Assembly (NCBI RefSeq): GCF_026004055.1
Contig: NZ_BPIJ01000001.1
Span: 1,550,001-1,614,000, forward strand
DNA length: 64,000 nt
Direction: 5' to 3'
Source: Meiothermus sp.
Lineage (GTDB): Bacteria; Deinococcota; Deinococci; Deinococcales; Thermaceae
Positions 55,714-64,000 of the stretch are shown here, one piece after another (positions within the stretch are counted from its first letter, which is position 1; each line of letters starts with the position of its first letter). A model generated the notes under the pieces. It saw only the letters and a program-made list of their open reading frames with translations, had not been told where the DNA came from and ran no database searches. The position numbers and the translations under genes are program-made.

Positions 55714-57036
55714 ATGCCCCTGGTGGAAGGTGTGCGGCTGGCGGTCAAAACCCTGGGTTGCAAGGTCAACCAGGTTGAATCGGACGCTTTAGTGGGCCTC
55801 TTGAAGCCCCTAGAGCCGGTGGTGGTGCCGCTCGAGACCGGGGCCGACCTGGTGGTCATCAACACCTGCGCCGTCACTACCAGCGCCGAGGCCGACGCCC
55901 GCAAGGAGGTGCGCCGGGCCCGCCGGGCCAACCCCCAGGCTTTTATTGTGGTCACGGGCTGCTACGCCGAGCTGGCCCCCGAACAACTGGCCGAGCTAGG
56001 GGCCGATGCGGTGGTGCCTAACCGCCGCAAGGCCGAGCTGCCTGGCGTAATTTTGCAGCACTTTGGCCTGCCCACCGACCCCCTAACCACCCCCCCCAAC
56101 GAGTTCTGGGGAGCGGGTGAACGGGGTCTTTTGAACAACTATGTGCGGGCTTTTGTGAAGGTGCAGGACGGCTGCAACGCCGGGTGCGCCTACTGCGTCA
56201 TCCCCCGCCTGCGCGGGCGGGAGCGCCATCGCGAGCACCGTGATGCCCTGAAGGAAGCCGAGGCCCTGCTGGCCTCGGGTGTGCAGGAGATTGTACTGAC
56301 GGGGGTGCGGCTCGGCTCCTACCAGGGCCACCCCCGCGGCATCGCCGGGCTGGTAGAGGCGCTGGCTTTGATGGGGGCCAAGGTACGCCTCTCCTCCATC
56401 GAGCCCGAGGATACCGGGGAAGAGCTGCTTCGGGTGATGCAGCGCTTTGCCCCGCAGGTGCGCCCCCACCTGCACCTGAGCCTGCAAACCGGCGCCGACC
56501 GGCTTTTAGCCCTGATGGGCCGCCGCTACAACAAAGCCTTCTACCGCAACCTCGTCGAGCAGGCCTACGACCTGATTCCCGGCTTTGCCCTCACCACCGA
56601 CGTGATTGCGGGCCTGCCCACCGAGACCGAGGCAGAGCACCTGGAGACCCAGGCTTTCCTGGAGGAAGTCCGTCCCAGCCGGGTGCATGTGTTCACCTAT
56701 ACCCCCCGCCCCAAGACCCGCGCCGCCTCGCTACCGCAGGTGCCCATCGAAGTCCGCAAGCGCCGGAATCATGAGCTTGCCGCCCTGGCCCGTCGGCTGG
56801 CCGAGGAGCGCATGTCTCCCCTGCTAGGTCAGCGGGTCGAGGTGCTGGTGGAGAGCTTCCGGGGAAGCAAGGCCTATGGCCACACCCCGGACTACTATGA
56901 GGTCGAGTTTGGCGGAGTGGCCCGGGTAGGTCAGACCGTGAAGGTACGGGTGGAAGAAATCGAGGGTTACACCTTGCGAGGAAGGCTCGAGTCCATCCAG
57001 GAAGAACCGGCCCGCTTGCTGTTGCCGATGCTCTAG
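55714..57036 (+). CDS. mtaB: tRNA t6A37 methylthiotransferase MtaB
   Basis: The 440-residue radical-SAM protein has three parts: the UPF0004 domain with its cluster cysteines (TLGCKVNQ, NTCAVT, VTGCYAE), the radical-SAM core with CNAGCAYC (CxxxCxxC), and a C-terminal TRAM domain (VEVLVESFRG to LRGRLESI). The KVNQVES variant after the first cysteine and the CAVT form identify MtaB rather than MiaB or RimO. It adds a methylthio group to t6A at position 37 of ANN-reading tRNAs, aiding decoding accuracy. Confidence 0.93.
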   Translation: MPLVEGVRLAVKTLGCKVNQVESDALVGLLKPLEPVVVPLETGADLVVINTCAVTTSAEADARKEVRRARRANPQAFIVVTGCYAELAPEQLAELGADAVVPNRRKAELPGVILQHFGLPTDPLTTPPNEFWGAGERGLLNNYVRAFVKVQDGCNAGCAYCVIPRLRGRERHREHRDALKEAEALLASGVQEIVLTGVRLGSYQGHPRGIAGLVEALALMGAKVRLSSIEPEDTGEELLRVMQRFAPQVRPHLHLSLQTGADRLLALMGRRYNKAFYRNLVEQAYDLIPGFALTTDVIAGLPTETEAEHLETQAFLEEVRPSRVHVFTYTPRPKTRAASLPQVPIEVRKRRNHELAALARRLAEERMSPLLGQRVEVLVESFRGSKAYGHTPDYYEVEFGGVARVGQTVKVRVEEIEGYTLRGRLESIQEEPARLLLPML

Positions 57037-57398
57037 GTTTTGCGCCGGGTCTCCACAAAATAGCGCACTGCAAAGCCCAGGCAGATGAACAGCGTGGCGA
57101 ACTGGGCCAGGGTGGCTACCGGGCGCTCCACCGTGCCCCCTGTGAGCAGGGTAATGAAGTCGGGCACGCTGCGCAGCGAGCCCACCATGCCGAGCACAGC
57201 CAGCCCAAGGGCCAGGTTCAGTGCCTGACGGGCCTGCGCAGGGCGTTTGTCGGCCCAGATGCCCAGCAAGGCGATAGCCAGGCCCAGCACCCCTGGAATC
57301 AGGGCAGTGGGGGTCAGCTTGGAGCCCATCACCGCCAGGGTGGATACCAGAATCAGAAAGACCCCCGTCCAGAGGGCTCTGGCGCTCAGGCTACCCAT
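57033..57398 (-). CDS. Four-helix membrane protein, 121 residues
   Basis: Four hydrophobic segments (about 9-28, 32-48, 58-76 and 96-115) and a basic C-terminus (RYFVETRRKT). It resembles small uncharacterised integral membrane proteins; no motif gives a function. Its stop overlaps the convergent mtaB stop by four bases. The start is the ATG at 57398; in-frame alternatives are not better. Confidence 0.75.
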   Translation of the reverse strand: MGSLSARALWTGVFLILVSTLAVMGSKLTPTALIPGVLGLAIALLGIWADKRPAQARQALNLALGLAVLGMVGSLRSVPDFITLLTGGTVERPVATLAQFATLFICLGFAVRYFVETRRKT

Positions 57399-57500
57399 CC
57401 CGCACCTCGAGAGAAGTCTGCATCTTGGTCATGTTTGTATTCTCGTTGATCGGGGCCAGGGGGTCTATCTGCTGGGCTACGATAGCCCTATTTCGAACGA

Positions 57501-57506
57501 TATAGT
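57501..57506 (+). promoter_or_regulatory. -10 box of the HIT gene (TATAGT)
   Basis: TATAGT ends seven bases before ATG 57514. Confidence 0.5.
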
Positions 57507-57513
57507 AAACGGC

Positions 57514-57840
57514 ATGGAGAATCCCACCATTTTTGGCAAAATTATCCGCCGGGAGCTGCCCGCCGACATCGTGTACGAAGACGAAGAGTTCATCGCCTTC
57601 AAGGACATCCGTCCGCGCTCCAAGGTGCATATCCTGGTCTGCCCCAAGGAGTACATCCCCACCCTGGCCGACTACCCCCAAACCGAAGAGGGGGCACTGA
57701 AACTGGGCAAGCTGATGCTGACGGCCAACAAGATTGCCAAGCAAATGGGTTTAGAGGGCTACTTTATCCGCATTCACGTAGGGGAAAAGGGCGGGCAGGA
57801 GGTTTTTCACGTGCACGTGCACCTGCGCTCGGATGCTTGA
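57514..57840 (+). CDS. HIT-family nucleotide hydrolase (HinT-like)
   Basis: The 108-residue protein begins NPTIFGKIIRRELPADIVYEDEE, the conserved HinT start, followed by FKDIRPRSKVHILVCPK. It ends with the histidine triad FHVHVHLRS, whose central histidine is the catalytic nucleophile. HinT proteins hydrolyse adenosine 5'-phosphoramidates. It is leaderless from TATAGT. The longer open frame upstream lies mostly within the divergent membrane-protein gene and is rejected. Confidence 0.93.
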   Translation: MENPTIFGKIIRRELPADIVYEDEEFIAFKDIRPRSKVHILVCPKEYIPTLADYPQTEEGALKLGKLMLTANKIAKQMGLEGYFIRIHVGEKGGQEVFHVHVHLRSDA

Positions 57841-57992
57841 GGTGGGTTCGGCCAAAGGCCCAGAGCTGAAGGCCTTTTGTGATGCGGCATTTCTCCGATA
57901 CTTTGTTGCAGCGTGTTCGATACTTGGTAGGCCAGCATCCTCCGCAGGCTCGAGCGGGTGGCAATCCCTGGGTTCTGACCTGCGACCGAGAT
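57841..57992. other. Gap between convergent HIT and phosphoesterase genes
   Basis: These 152 bases contain degenerate repeat wording (GGCCAAAGGCCCAGAGC, TTCTGACCTGCGACCGAG) related to family E. No strong terminator hairpin is visible. Confidence 0.35.
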
Positions 57993-58757
57993 TTATTTTT
58001 TGAGCTCTACCTGGTCAATAGCGGTATTTTTTTCGCTGTAGGCTACCATCCGTAGCCGTTCTGCGGTGGCTTCCAGGATGAGGTAGTGAGGGCTTTGGAG
58101 CCGCACCTTGCTCTGCGGACGCACACTCAGGAAGCCGCGCAGCCAGGCGCCGCCGCCACCTGCGGTGATGTGGACGATGCCCTGGGCCTCGAGGCGCTCG
58201 TAGCTGTGTTCGTGACCGGCCAGTACCAGGTCTACCTGATAACGGGTGAGCAATGGCTCGAGGGCCTGCCGCAGACTGCGGGCACCGCCATGCAGGCCCG
58301 AGGAATAAAGGGGACGGTGAATCGTGACGATTTTCCAGGGGGCTTTGGAGGCTTTGAGCACCGCCTCCAGCCAGCGGCGTTGGGCCTGGCCAAAGTCTTC
58401 CGAGTAGAGCACAAATACTTCGATATTTTCCAGCCGAACGGTGTAATAGGGTCGTTCGACTTTGAACAGCTCGAGCTGCTTGTCCAGGGCCGGTACATCG
58501 TGGTTGCCAAAAGCCGGATAGATACGAACCGGAGGCAAGTCCTGTACGTACCTGGGAACGGGCTCTCCACGGGGGTAAAAGTTATCGCCTACCGTCAGCA
58601 GCGCATCCAGCGGGTTCTGATTGTGTTGTTCGCGCATGGCCGCAGCTACAAGTGGCCGGTGGGGGCTTTCCGCACCCCAATCTCCTATCACGGCCAGCCT
58701 CTGGGCAAAAGCACTCAGGCTCAGACCAAAAACCAGCCACCAGGAAAGTTTGTGCAT
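57993..58757 (-). CDS. Secreted calcineurin-like metallophosphoesterase
   Basis: The 254-residue protein has a short signal peptide (WWLVFGLSLSAFAQ). The metal-binding blocks of the family follow: VIGDWG (first Asp), VGDNFY, FGNHDVP, the histidine in TIHRPLYSS, and AGHEHSYER. The GDN-Y and GNHD pattern is close to purple-acid-phosphatase-like enzymes such as ACP5. It would hydrolyse phosphate esters outside the membrane. It starts 14 bases after the DUF151 gene stop and is probably co-transcribed with it. Confidence 0.9.
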   Translation of the reverse strand: MHKLSWWLVFGLSLSAFAQRLAVIGDWGAESPHRPLVAAAMREQHNQNPLDALLTVGDNFYPRGEPVPRYVQDLPPVRIYPAFGNHDVPALDKQLELFKVERPYYTVRLENIEVFVLYSEDFGQAQRRWLEAVLKASKAPWKIVTIHRPLYSSGLHGGARSLRQALEPLLTRYQVDLVLAGHEHSYERLEAQGIVHITAGGGGAWLRGFLSVRPQSKVRLQSPHYLILEATAERLRMVAYSEKNTAIDQVELKK

Positions 58758-58771
58758 ATCGCCCCTGGAAG

Positions 58772-59203
58772 CTAGGCCTTGGGCGTCTCGCCCTGGCGGG
58801 CAATTTGCGCCTCTTTGATACCGGCCTCCTTGAGTACCTCCTCGGCCACTAGAATGGGCGCATTGGCCCGAATGGCCAGGGCTATGCCGTCGGAGGGACG
58901 GCAGTCTACTTCGTACTCCAGACCGCGCTGCTCGAGCACCAGCCGCCCGTAAAAAGTGCCCTCCTTGAGCTCGACAATCTCCAAACGCAGCACCTTCACC
59001 CCCAGCAAATCCAGGGTGTTGTAAAACAGATCGGGCCCCAGCGGTCGGGGTGGCTTCTCGCCGGAGAGGTGCACCATGATATTCTGCGTTTCCAAGGCCC
59101 CAATCACCACCGGCAGAAACAAGCCGTTTTCGGCCTTGAGCACCACAATCAAGTTCCCGCTGCCAGGATCTACTCCCACGCCTTCAATGTGTACAGGCAC
59201 CAT
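58772..59203 (-). CDS. Bifunctional nuclease family protein (DUF151)
   Basis: The 143-residue protein shows the DUF151/BFN core: LPVVIGALETQNI near residue 32 and CRPSDGIALAIRANAPILV near residue 102, where the family carries its conserved polar residues. Thermus and Thermotoga homologues adopt this compact fold; nuclease activity has been reported for plant members. TATACT lies six bases before the ATG. It probably heads a two-gene unit with the phosphoesterase. Confidence 0.9.
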   Translation of the reverse strand: MVPVHIEGVGVDPGSGNLIVVLKAENGLFLPVVIGALETQNIMVHLSGEKPPRPLGPDLFYNTLDLLGVKVLRLEIVELKEGTFYGRLVLEQRGLEYEVDCRPSDGIALAIRANAPILVAEEVLKEAGIKEAQIARQGETPKA

Positions 59204-59209
59204 GCCTCG

Positions 59210-59215
59210 AGTATA
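59210..59215 (-). promoter_or_regulatory. -10 box of the DUF151 gene (TATACT)
   Basis: TATACT on the minus strand, six bases before ATG 59203. Confidence 0.55.
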
Positions 59216-59288
59216 CGGGCCCGGCCTGAGGTGGGTCTGAACGGCCCCGCCGAGGTGTCCCCCCCTGTCCGGGGTTGGGTGAACCCGA

Positions 59289-59294
59289 TAGACT
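59289..59294 (+). promoter_or_regulatory. -10 box of the first phosphoribosyltransferase gene (TAGACT)
   Basis: TAGACT directly abuts ATG 59295 but lies exactly six bases before GTG 59301. By the spacing rule seen elsewhere, the GTG is the start. Confidence 0.5.
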
Positions 59295-59300
59295 ATGGGC

Positions 59301-59837
59301 GTGAAAACGCATCCTGTGGATATTGCAGGGGTTCATCGGGAACTCCCGGTGGTTCAGGTGGGCCCCGAGGTCGCGGTGGCTTTGTTCAACATGCTGGGCG
59401 ATACCGAGGTCGTCGAAAGGGCGGCAGCAGCCTTGGCCCAACAGATGCCCGCCGATATTGACACCCTGGTAACACCCGAGGTGAAGGCGGTGCCCCTAGC
59501 CCATGCGCTCTCGCGCTTGACCGGAAAGCCCTATGTGGTAGCCCGCAAAACCGAAAAGCCCTACATGATCAACCCGGTTTCGCGCACGGTGATCTCCATC
59601 ACCACCGGCAAGCCCCAGCTCCTGGTGCTGGATGGCACGGATGTTCCTTTGCTCAAGGGTAAAAAAGTAGCCATTGTAGACGACGTGGTTTCCACCGGCA
59701 GTACCCTGAAGGGTCTTTCCGATCTCATCACCGACGTAGGGGGCGTGGTTAGGGCAGTAATGGCCGTGTTTACCGAGGGTTCCCCCCGCGATGATGTGAT
59801 CGCCCTGGGGCACTTGCCACTGTTTAAGCCGGAGTAG
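59301..59837 (+). CDS. Adenine-phosphoribosyltransferase-like protein, paralogue 1
   Basis: The 178-residue type I phosphoribosyltransferase has the PRPP-binding loop [14 protein letters not shown] with both acidic residues and the TGST phosphate contact. It also has [11 protein letters not shown], typical of the Apt-like subgroup, and [18 protein letters not shown]. It should couple a purine base to PRPP, with adenine the best guess. GTG 59301 is favoured over ATG 59295 because TAGACT lies six bases before the GTG. The paralogue at 60024 shares the first half in detail. Confidence 0.85.
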   Translation: MKTHPVDIAGVHRELPVVQVGPEVAVALFNMLGDTEVVERAAAALAQQMPADIDTLVTPEVKAVPLAHALSRLTGKPYVVARKTEKPYMINPVSRTVISITTGKPQLLVLDGTDVPLLKGKKVAIVDDVVSTGSTLKGLSDLITDVGGVVRAVMAVFTEGSPRDDVIALGHLPLFKPE

Positions 59838-60039
59838 GATCCGATCCGGGCGACCTCGAGATAAACCCTGGTACGGCGATGATGGTATGAACCGCTTCTG
59901 AGGTCTTCGGATCATCAAAGCCGGGTACTGCAACCCAGATAACCTTCTCATGCGGCCCTTCACACCTAAACTCATGGTGTTCAAATATGCTAGCTGCTTG
60001 CTGTAGCCACGGAGCGTAAACGTATGGAAACCTACCCCA
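59824..60039 (-). pseudogene. Possible gene remnant on the minus strand between the paralogues
   Basis: A 72-codon open frame without any start codon reads VYAPWLQQAASIFEHHEFRC and then KVIWVAVPGFDDPKTSEAVH before stopping in the 3' end of the first phosphoribosyltransferase gene. The residue mix looks protein-like rather than random. Its upstream end is cut by a stop inside the second paralogue. It could be a decayed gene displaced by the tandem duplication; no homologue is known to me. Confidence 0.35.
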
Positions 60040-60560
60040 TCACAATTGGCAAAATTACCCGTCATGTGCCGGTGGTCGAGACCCTGCCTGGGGTGCATAT
60101 CCCGCTGGTGGAGATCATGGGCGATGTGGAGCTGGTGCAGGCCGCTGCCGAGGGCCTGGTCAAGCACCTGCCACCCGAAACGGACGCTTTGCTGACCCTC
60201 GAGACCTCTCCCATTGTGCTGGCCCACGTCATGAGCGCCATTTCCGGCAAACCCTATGTGGTCGTACGTCGCAAACGCCGACCCTACATGCAAGATCCCA
60301 TCATCCAGGAAGTGGAGTCCCTCACCCTGGGGGTGAGTGAGACCCTTTGGCTGGACAGCCGCATGGCCGAGAAACTGATGGGCCAGAACGTGGCTTTGGT
60401 GTTTGATGTGGTCTCGTCGGGGGGTACCATGATGGCCCTGGAAAAAGTCGCCAAAAAAGCAGGGGCCAATGTGGTGGCCCGCCTGGCCGCCTTCCACCAA
60501 GGCAGCAGCAAGCTCCCCATCACCTTCCTTTCGGAGATTCCCATCTTGCAGACGGCTTGA
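60024..60560 (+). CDS. Phosphoribosyltransferase-like protein, paralogue 2 with altered PRPP loop
   Basis: The 178-residue protein aligns end to end with paralogue 1 (ITIGKITRHVPVVETLPGVHIPLVEIMGDVELVQAAAEGL; KPYVVVRRKRRPYMQDP). The PRPP loop, however, reads VALVFDVVSSGGTM: the first Asp of the DD pair is Phe and TGST has become SGGT. Loss of that acid should weaken or abolish normal PRPP chemistry, so a regulatory or altered-substrate role is likely. GGAG lies nine bases before ATG 60024. Confidence 0.82.
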   Translation: METYPITIGKITRHVPVVETLPGVHIPLVEIMGDVELVQAAAEGLVKHLPPETDALLTLETSPIVLAHVMSAISGKPYVVVRRKRRPYMQDPIIQEVESLTLGVSETLWLDSRMAEKLMGQNVALVFDVVSSGGTMMALEKVAKKAGANVVARLAAFHQGSSKLPITFLSEIPILQTA

Positions 60561-60572
60561 AAAGCCCAAGGG

Positions 60573-61220
60573 TCAGTTTCGCCGCTGGGCAAATAGCCAA
60601 CGGATAAAGCTAGGTTCCCGGTAGACCCGGTTCCAGACTTCGTGTTTCTCGGTGGGGTACTCGCTGAAGCGGGCCTGGGCATTGCCTGCTTTGGCCAGGG
60701 CATCGGCCAGGGCACGGGAAAAGCTCACCGGCACCACTTCGTCGGCGGCCCCGTGAAAGTTCCAGATGGGCACCTTGGAGAGCCGCTGCCACACCCAAAA
60801 AGGATCGGCAGCCCCGCAGATGGGGGCCACGGCGGCGAAGCGCTCGGGGTGCAAGCAGGCCAGGTTCCAGCAGCCGTAACCGCCCATCGAGAGGCCGGTC
60901 AGGTAAACCCGGCGGGGGTTGGTTTTGCAAGTTTCTTCGACCTGAGCCAAGAGTTTGTAGGCTTGCTCGAGCGGTTTGCCCAACCATTGATCGTCCTGTG
61001 GGCACTGTGGCATTAGCACCACCGCAGGCCAGCTTTCGGGGTTTTCCTGTAGGGCCGGGCCGAGCCCCACCGTAGCCTGCTTCCTTCCGTCCCGACCCCG
61101 CTCGCCGGAGCCGTGCAGAAACAAAATCAGCGGCCAGCCGCCCCTGGGGGGCTTGCCGGGGGGGATATAGAGGGCATACGGCAGGAGGGCGCGGGGTTTG
61201 TGGTAGCTGAAGAGCAACAT
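60573..61220 (-). CDS. Alpha/beta hydrolase (carboxylesterase/peptidase-like)
   Basis: The 215-residue hydrolase has the oxyanion segment LFLHGSGERG, the nucleophile elbow GLSMGGYG, Asp in HGAADEVVPV and His in PTEKHEVWN. The pattern fits phospholipase/carboxylesterase or feruloyl-esterase-like enzymes (prolyl-oligopeptidase-type core) without signal peptide. It starts six bases after the methylmalonyl-CoA mutase gene stop and is surely co-transcribed with it; the metabolic link is not obvious, though a thioesterase role is conceivable. Confidence 0.87.
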   Translation of the reverse strand: MLLFSYHKPRALLPYALYIPPGKPPRGGWPLILFLHGSGERGRDGRKQATVGLGPALQENPESWPAVVLMPQCPQDDQWLGKPLEQAYKLLAQVEETCKTNPRRVYLTGLSMGGYGCWNLACLHPERFAAVAPICGAADPFWVWQRLSKVPIWNFHGAADEVVPVSFSRALADALAKAGNAQARFSEYPTEKHEVWNRVYREPSFIRWLFAQRRN

Positions 61221-61226
61221 GCCCAG

Positions 61227-62882
<1,656 letters not shown>

Positions 62883-63166
62883 GGTCAGATTATATAACGG
62901 TTTTGAGTCGGCAGAATACTAATGCGTCAGATTATGTGCTAAAAGCCCGACTCTAGTCTGCAACGTATGCCCAAATGGCTGTCAGCTAAACCTTGAAATC
63001 TGGCAAGGCCATCGACCCGCTCTAGGCCCGGAGTTCAAAGCAGGAGAAATAATCACTCATTAGGTGGAGAAGAGCTTTGGGAGGGACATTTAGTTGGGGA
63101 CAAATCCACCTACTCCTACTAGGACTTCTTATGTACTTTGGGATTTGAGGAATGAAGGAGGGAGTT
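62883..63166 (+). other. Low-GC gap before the DoxX gene
   Basis: These 284 bases are near 45% GC by hand count and hold no clear gene. TATAAT for the mutase lies at 62889-62894 on the minus strand. On the plus strand TTGGGG, a 17-base spacer and TACTAG (around 63095-63122) form a weak promoter candidate. GGAGGGAG precedes the DoxX ATG. Confidence 0.4.
62889..62894 (-). promoter_or_regulatory. -10 box of methylmalonyl-CoA mutase (TATAAT)
   Basis: Consensus TATAAT on the minus strand with six bases to ATG 62882. Confidence 0.6.
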
Positions 63167-63736
63167 ATGGCGACTAAAATAATCCACGCTGACATGCAAA
63201 TTCCGGAGCCCAACATTGCGAGGCTTCTTTTCGCGGATGTACGGCTATCACCTATCTGGCTCGTCTTGAGGGTTTATCTGGGTTGGCATTGGCTCGAGGC
63301 AGGCTGGGGCAAGCTCACCAACCCGGCTGGGGTTTGGGTTGGAGATAAGGCAGGGACAGCAGTAGGTGGCTTCCTCGAGCGGGCTCTGAGCAAAACCACC
63401 GGCGACCACCCAGACGTAACAGGGTGGTATGCCTGGTTCATCCAGAATGTGGCCCTGCCCAATAAGGTACTCTTTAGCTACCTGGTGACCTTTGGCGAAA
63501 TCATGGTGGGTATCGCGCTCATTCTTGGGATTTTCACTGGCTTGGCAGCCTTCTTCGCCGGCTTTATGAACGCAGCTTTCCTGCTTGCAGGAACTGTGAG
63601 TTCAAATCCCTGGATGTTCATCGTAGCAACCTGGCTCGTCCTCGCCTGGCGCACTGCTGGCTACATAGGCCTCGATTACTTTGTTCTTCCTCGCTTGGGT
63701 GTGATCTTCAGGAGAAAAACAGGGGCAGTATCGTAA
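63167..63736 (+). CDS. DoxX-family membrane protein
   Basis: The 189-residue protein has four membrane segments. The DoxX signature is visible as LRVYLGWHWLEAGWGKLTNP, an amphipathic insertion between helices 1 and 2 (GFLERALSKTTGDHPDVTGWY), FGEIMVGIALILGIFTGLAAF and LAWRTAGYIGLDYF. DoxX/DoxD relatives include the thiosulfate:quinone oxidoreductase subunit. Start ATG 63167 follows GGAGGGAG; ATG 63152 overlaps that site. It has lower GC than most genes, an AT-rich leader and its own terminator, so it may be a later arrival. Confidence 0.88.
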   Translation: MATKIIHADMQIPEPNIARLLFADVRLSPIWLVLRVYLGWHWLEAGWGKLTNPAGVWVGDKAGTAVGGFLERALSKTTGDHPDVTGWYAWFIQNVALPNKVLFSYLVTFGEIMVGIALILGIFTGLAAFFAGFMNAAFLLAGTVSSNPWMFIVATWLVLAWRTAGYIGLDYFVLPRLGVIFRRKTGAVS

Positions 63737-63755
63737 TTAGCAGATCTTCCTACTA

Positions 63756-63785
63756 ACCCCGCGGCGATCCCGCGGGGTCTTTGTC
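63756..63785 (+). terminator. Rho-independent terminator after the DoxX gene
   Basis: ACCCCGCGG (63756-63764) pairs perfectly with CCGCGGGGT (63770-63778) around a five-base loop, followed by CTTTGT. It is the clearest classic terminator in the window. Confidence 0.8.
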
Positions 63786-63796
63786 GTCAAGTTTAG

Positions 63797-63894
63797 TGGT
63801 CTGGTAATCTGATTTTCGTCACTTTGCCCTGACCAATCCAAACCTGAGCACCTTGTCATTGCGAGGAGGCCCCCGCCGACGAAGCAATCCAGAT
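63797..63894 (-). repeat. Dispersed repeat, family B, copy 2
   Basis: The reverse complement matches 47663-47758, including GGATTGCTTCGTCGGCGGGG and CAGATTACCAGACCA. The edge TAGTGGTCTGGTAA also equals the end of the element at 47764. Confidence 0.85.
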
Positions 63895-63943
63895 TAGGTT
63901 TGACCTGGCTAGCTGCGCCAGAGATTCCGTCGCGTCTCCCACG

Positions 63944-64000
63944 AATATCGAGCCATCGGGGACTAAGAATCCTTTGTCCAGGACAGAACAGTGGCCGCCG
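63944..64000 (+). repeat. Dispersed repeat, family C, copy 3 (cut by window edge)
   Basis: AATATCGAGCCATCGGGGAC and AATCCTTTGTCC match 4596-4647; GGACAGAACAGTGGCCGCC matches 31380-31397. Confidence 0.75.

Overview
The window looks like a chromosomal segment of a Thermaceae bacterium, most likely Meiothermus. The support is its high GC content, strong overuse of the hexamer CTCGAG, a heterodimeric exporter pair resembling TmrAB of Thermus, and many genes whose start codon lies 5-9 nt after a TANNNT -10 box, as expected for leaderless mRNAs in the Deinococcus-Thermus phylum. The genus is inferred; no rRNA or tRNA gene was seen. Coding density is high, on both strands, with about 57 genes. No phage, plasmid or complete insertion sequence was found. 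Mobile DNA is limited to short palindromic intergenic repeats.

Layout. 1-4.6 kb: cytochrome c biogenesis (CcdA plus a cut-off ABC ATPase), an orphan histidine kinase, an orphan ABC ATPase next to thiamine pyrophosphokinase, and two small unknown proteins. 4.7-7.5 kb: an arsenic-type cluster (arsR with a palindromic operator on its promoter, a DUF6428 protein, arsN2, an MFS exporter). A thioredoxin-type arsenate reductase lies alone at 32.6 kb. 7.6-11 kb: nrnA, then a SAM-I riboswitch whose P1 helix runs into the Shine-Dalgarno of metY, followed by metF. 11-15.6 kb: two zinc alcohol dehydrogenases, a GNAT enzyme and a Ca2+/H+ antiporter. 15.7-20.1 kb: an osmoprotectant ABC transporter (binding protein, permease, ATPase, permease), interrupted by a low-GC four-helix-bundle gene. 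Its last permease appears to start at ATA. 20.1-25.8 kb: a signalling cluster of VWA protein, membrane Ser/Thr kinase, FHA protein and pseudokinase-PP2C fusion. 26-38.6 kb: greA, a putative ABC-2-type membrane protein, glutaryl-CoA dehydrogenase, guaB, a C39-TPR protein, arsC, aroA-cmk, an SMR exporter, a NarL-type regulator and an M20 peptidase. 38.7-42.5 kb: the two TmrAB-like exporter half-transporters, both carrying repeat-like linker insertions. 42.6-47.4 kb: an 899-residue coiled-coil protein ending in a roadblock-like domain, then puuD and lysA, whose 5' ends overlap. 47.4-54 kb: repeat-rich intergenic DNA, a NUDIX enzyme, DUF418, DinB, an M28 peptidase and formate-THF ligase. 54-63.7 kb: threonine dehydratase, MtaB, HIT, a phosphoesterase, a DUF151 nuclease, two tandem phosphoribosyltransferase paralogues (the second with an altered PRPP loop), methylmalonyl-CoA mutase large subunit and DoxX.

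How the genes work together. The metY, metF and fhs products share one-carbon and methionine metabolism, and the riboswitch ties metY-metF to the SAM level. The VWA-kinase-FHA-phosphatase genes form one same-strand unit with near-zero spacing in its distal part. It is the best candidate here for an incompletely described system. Repeat families lie mostly between convergent genes, but some have entered coding sequence in frame.
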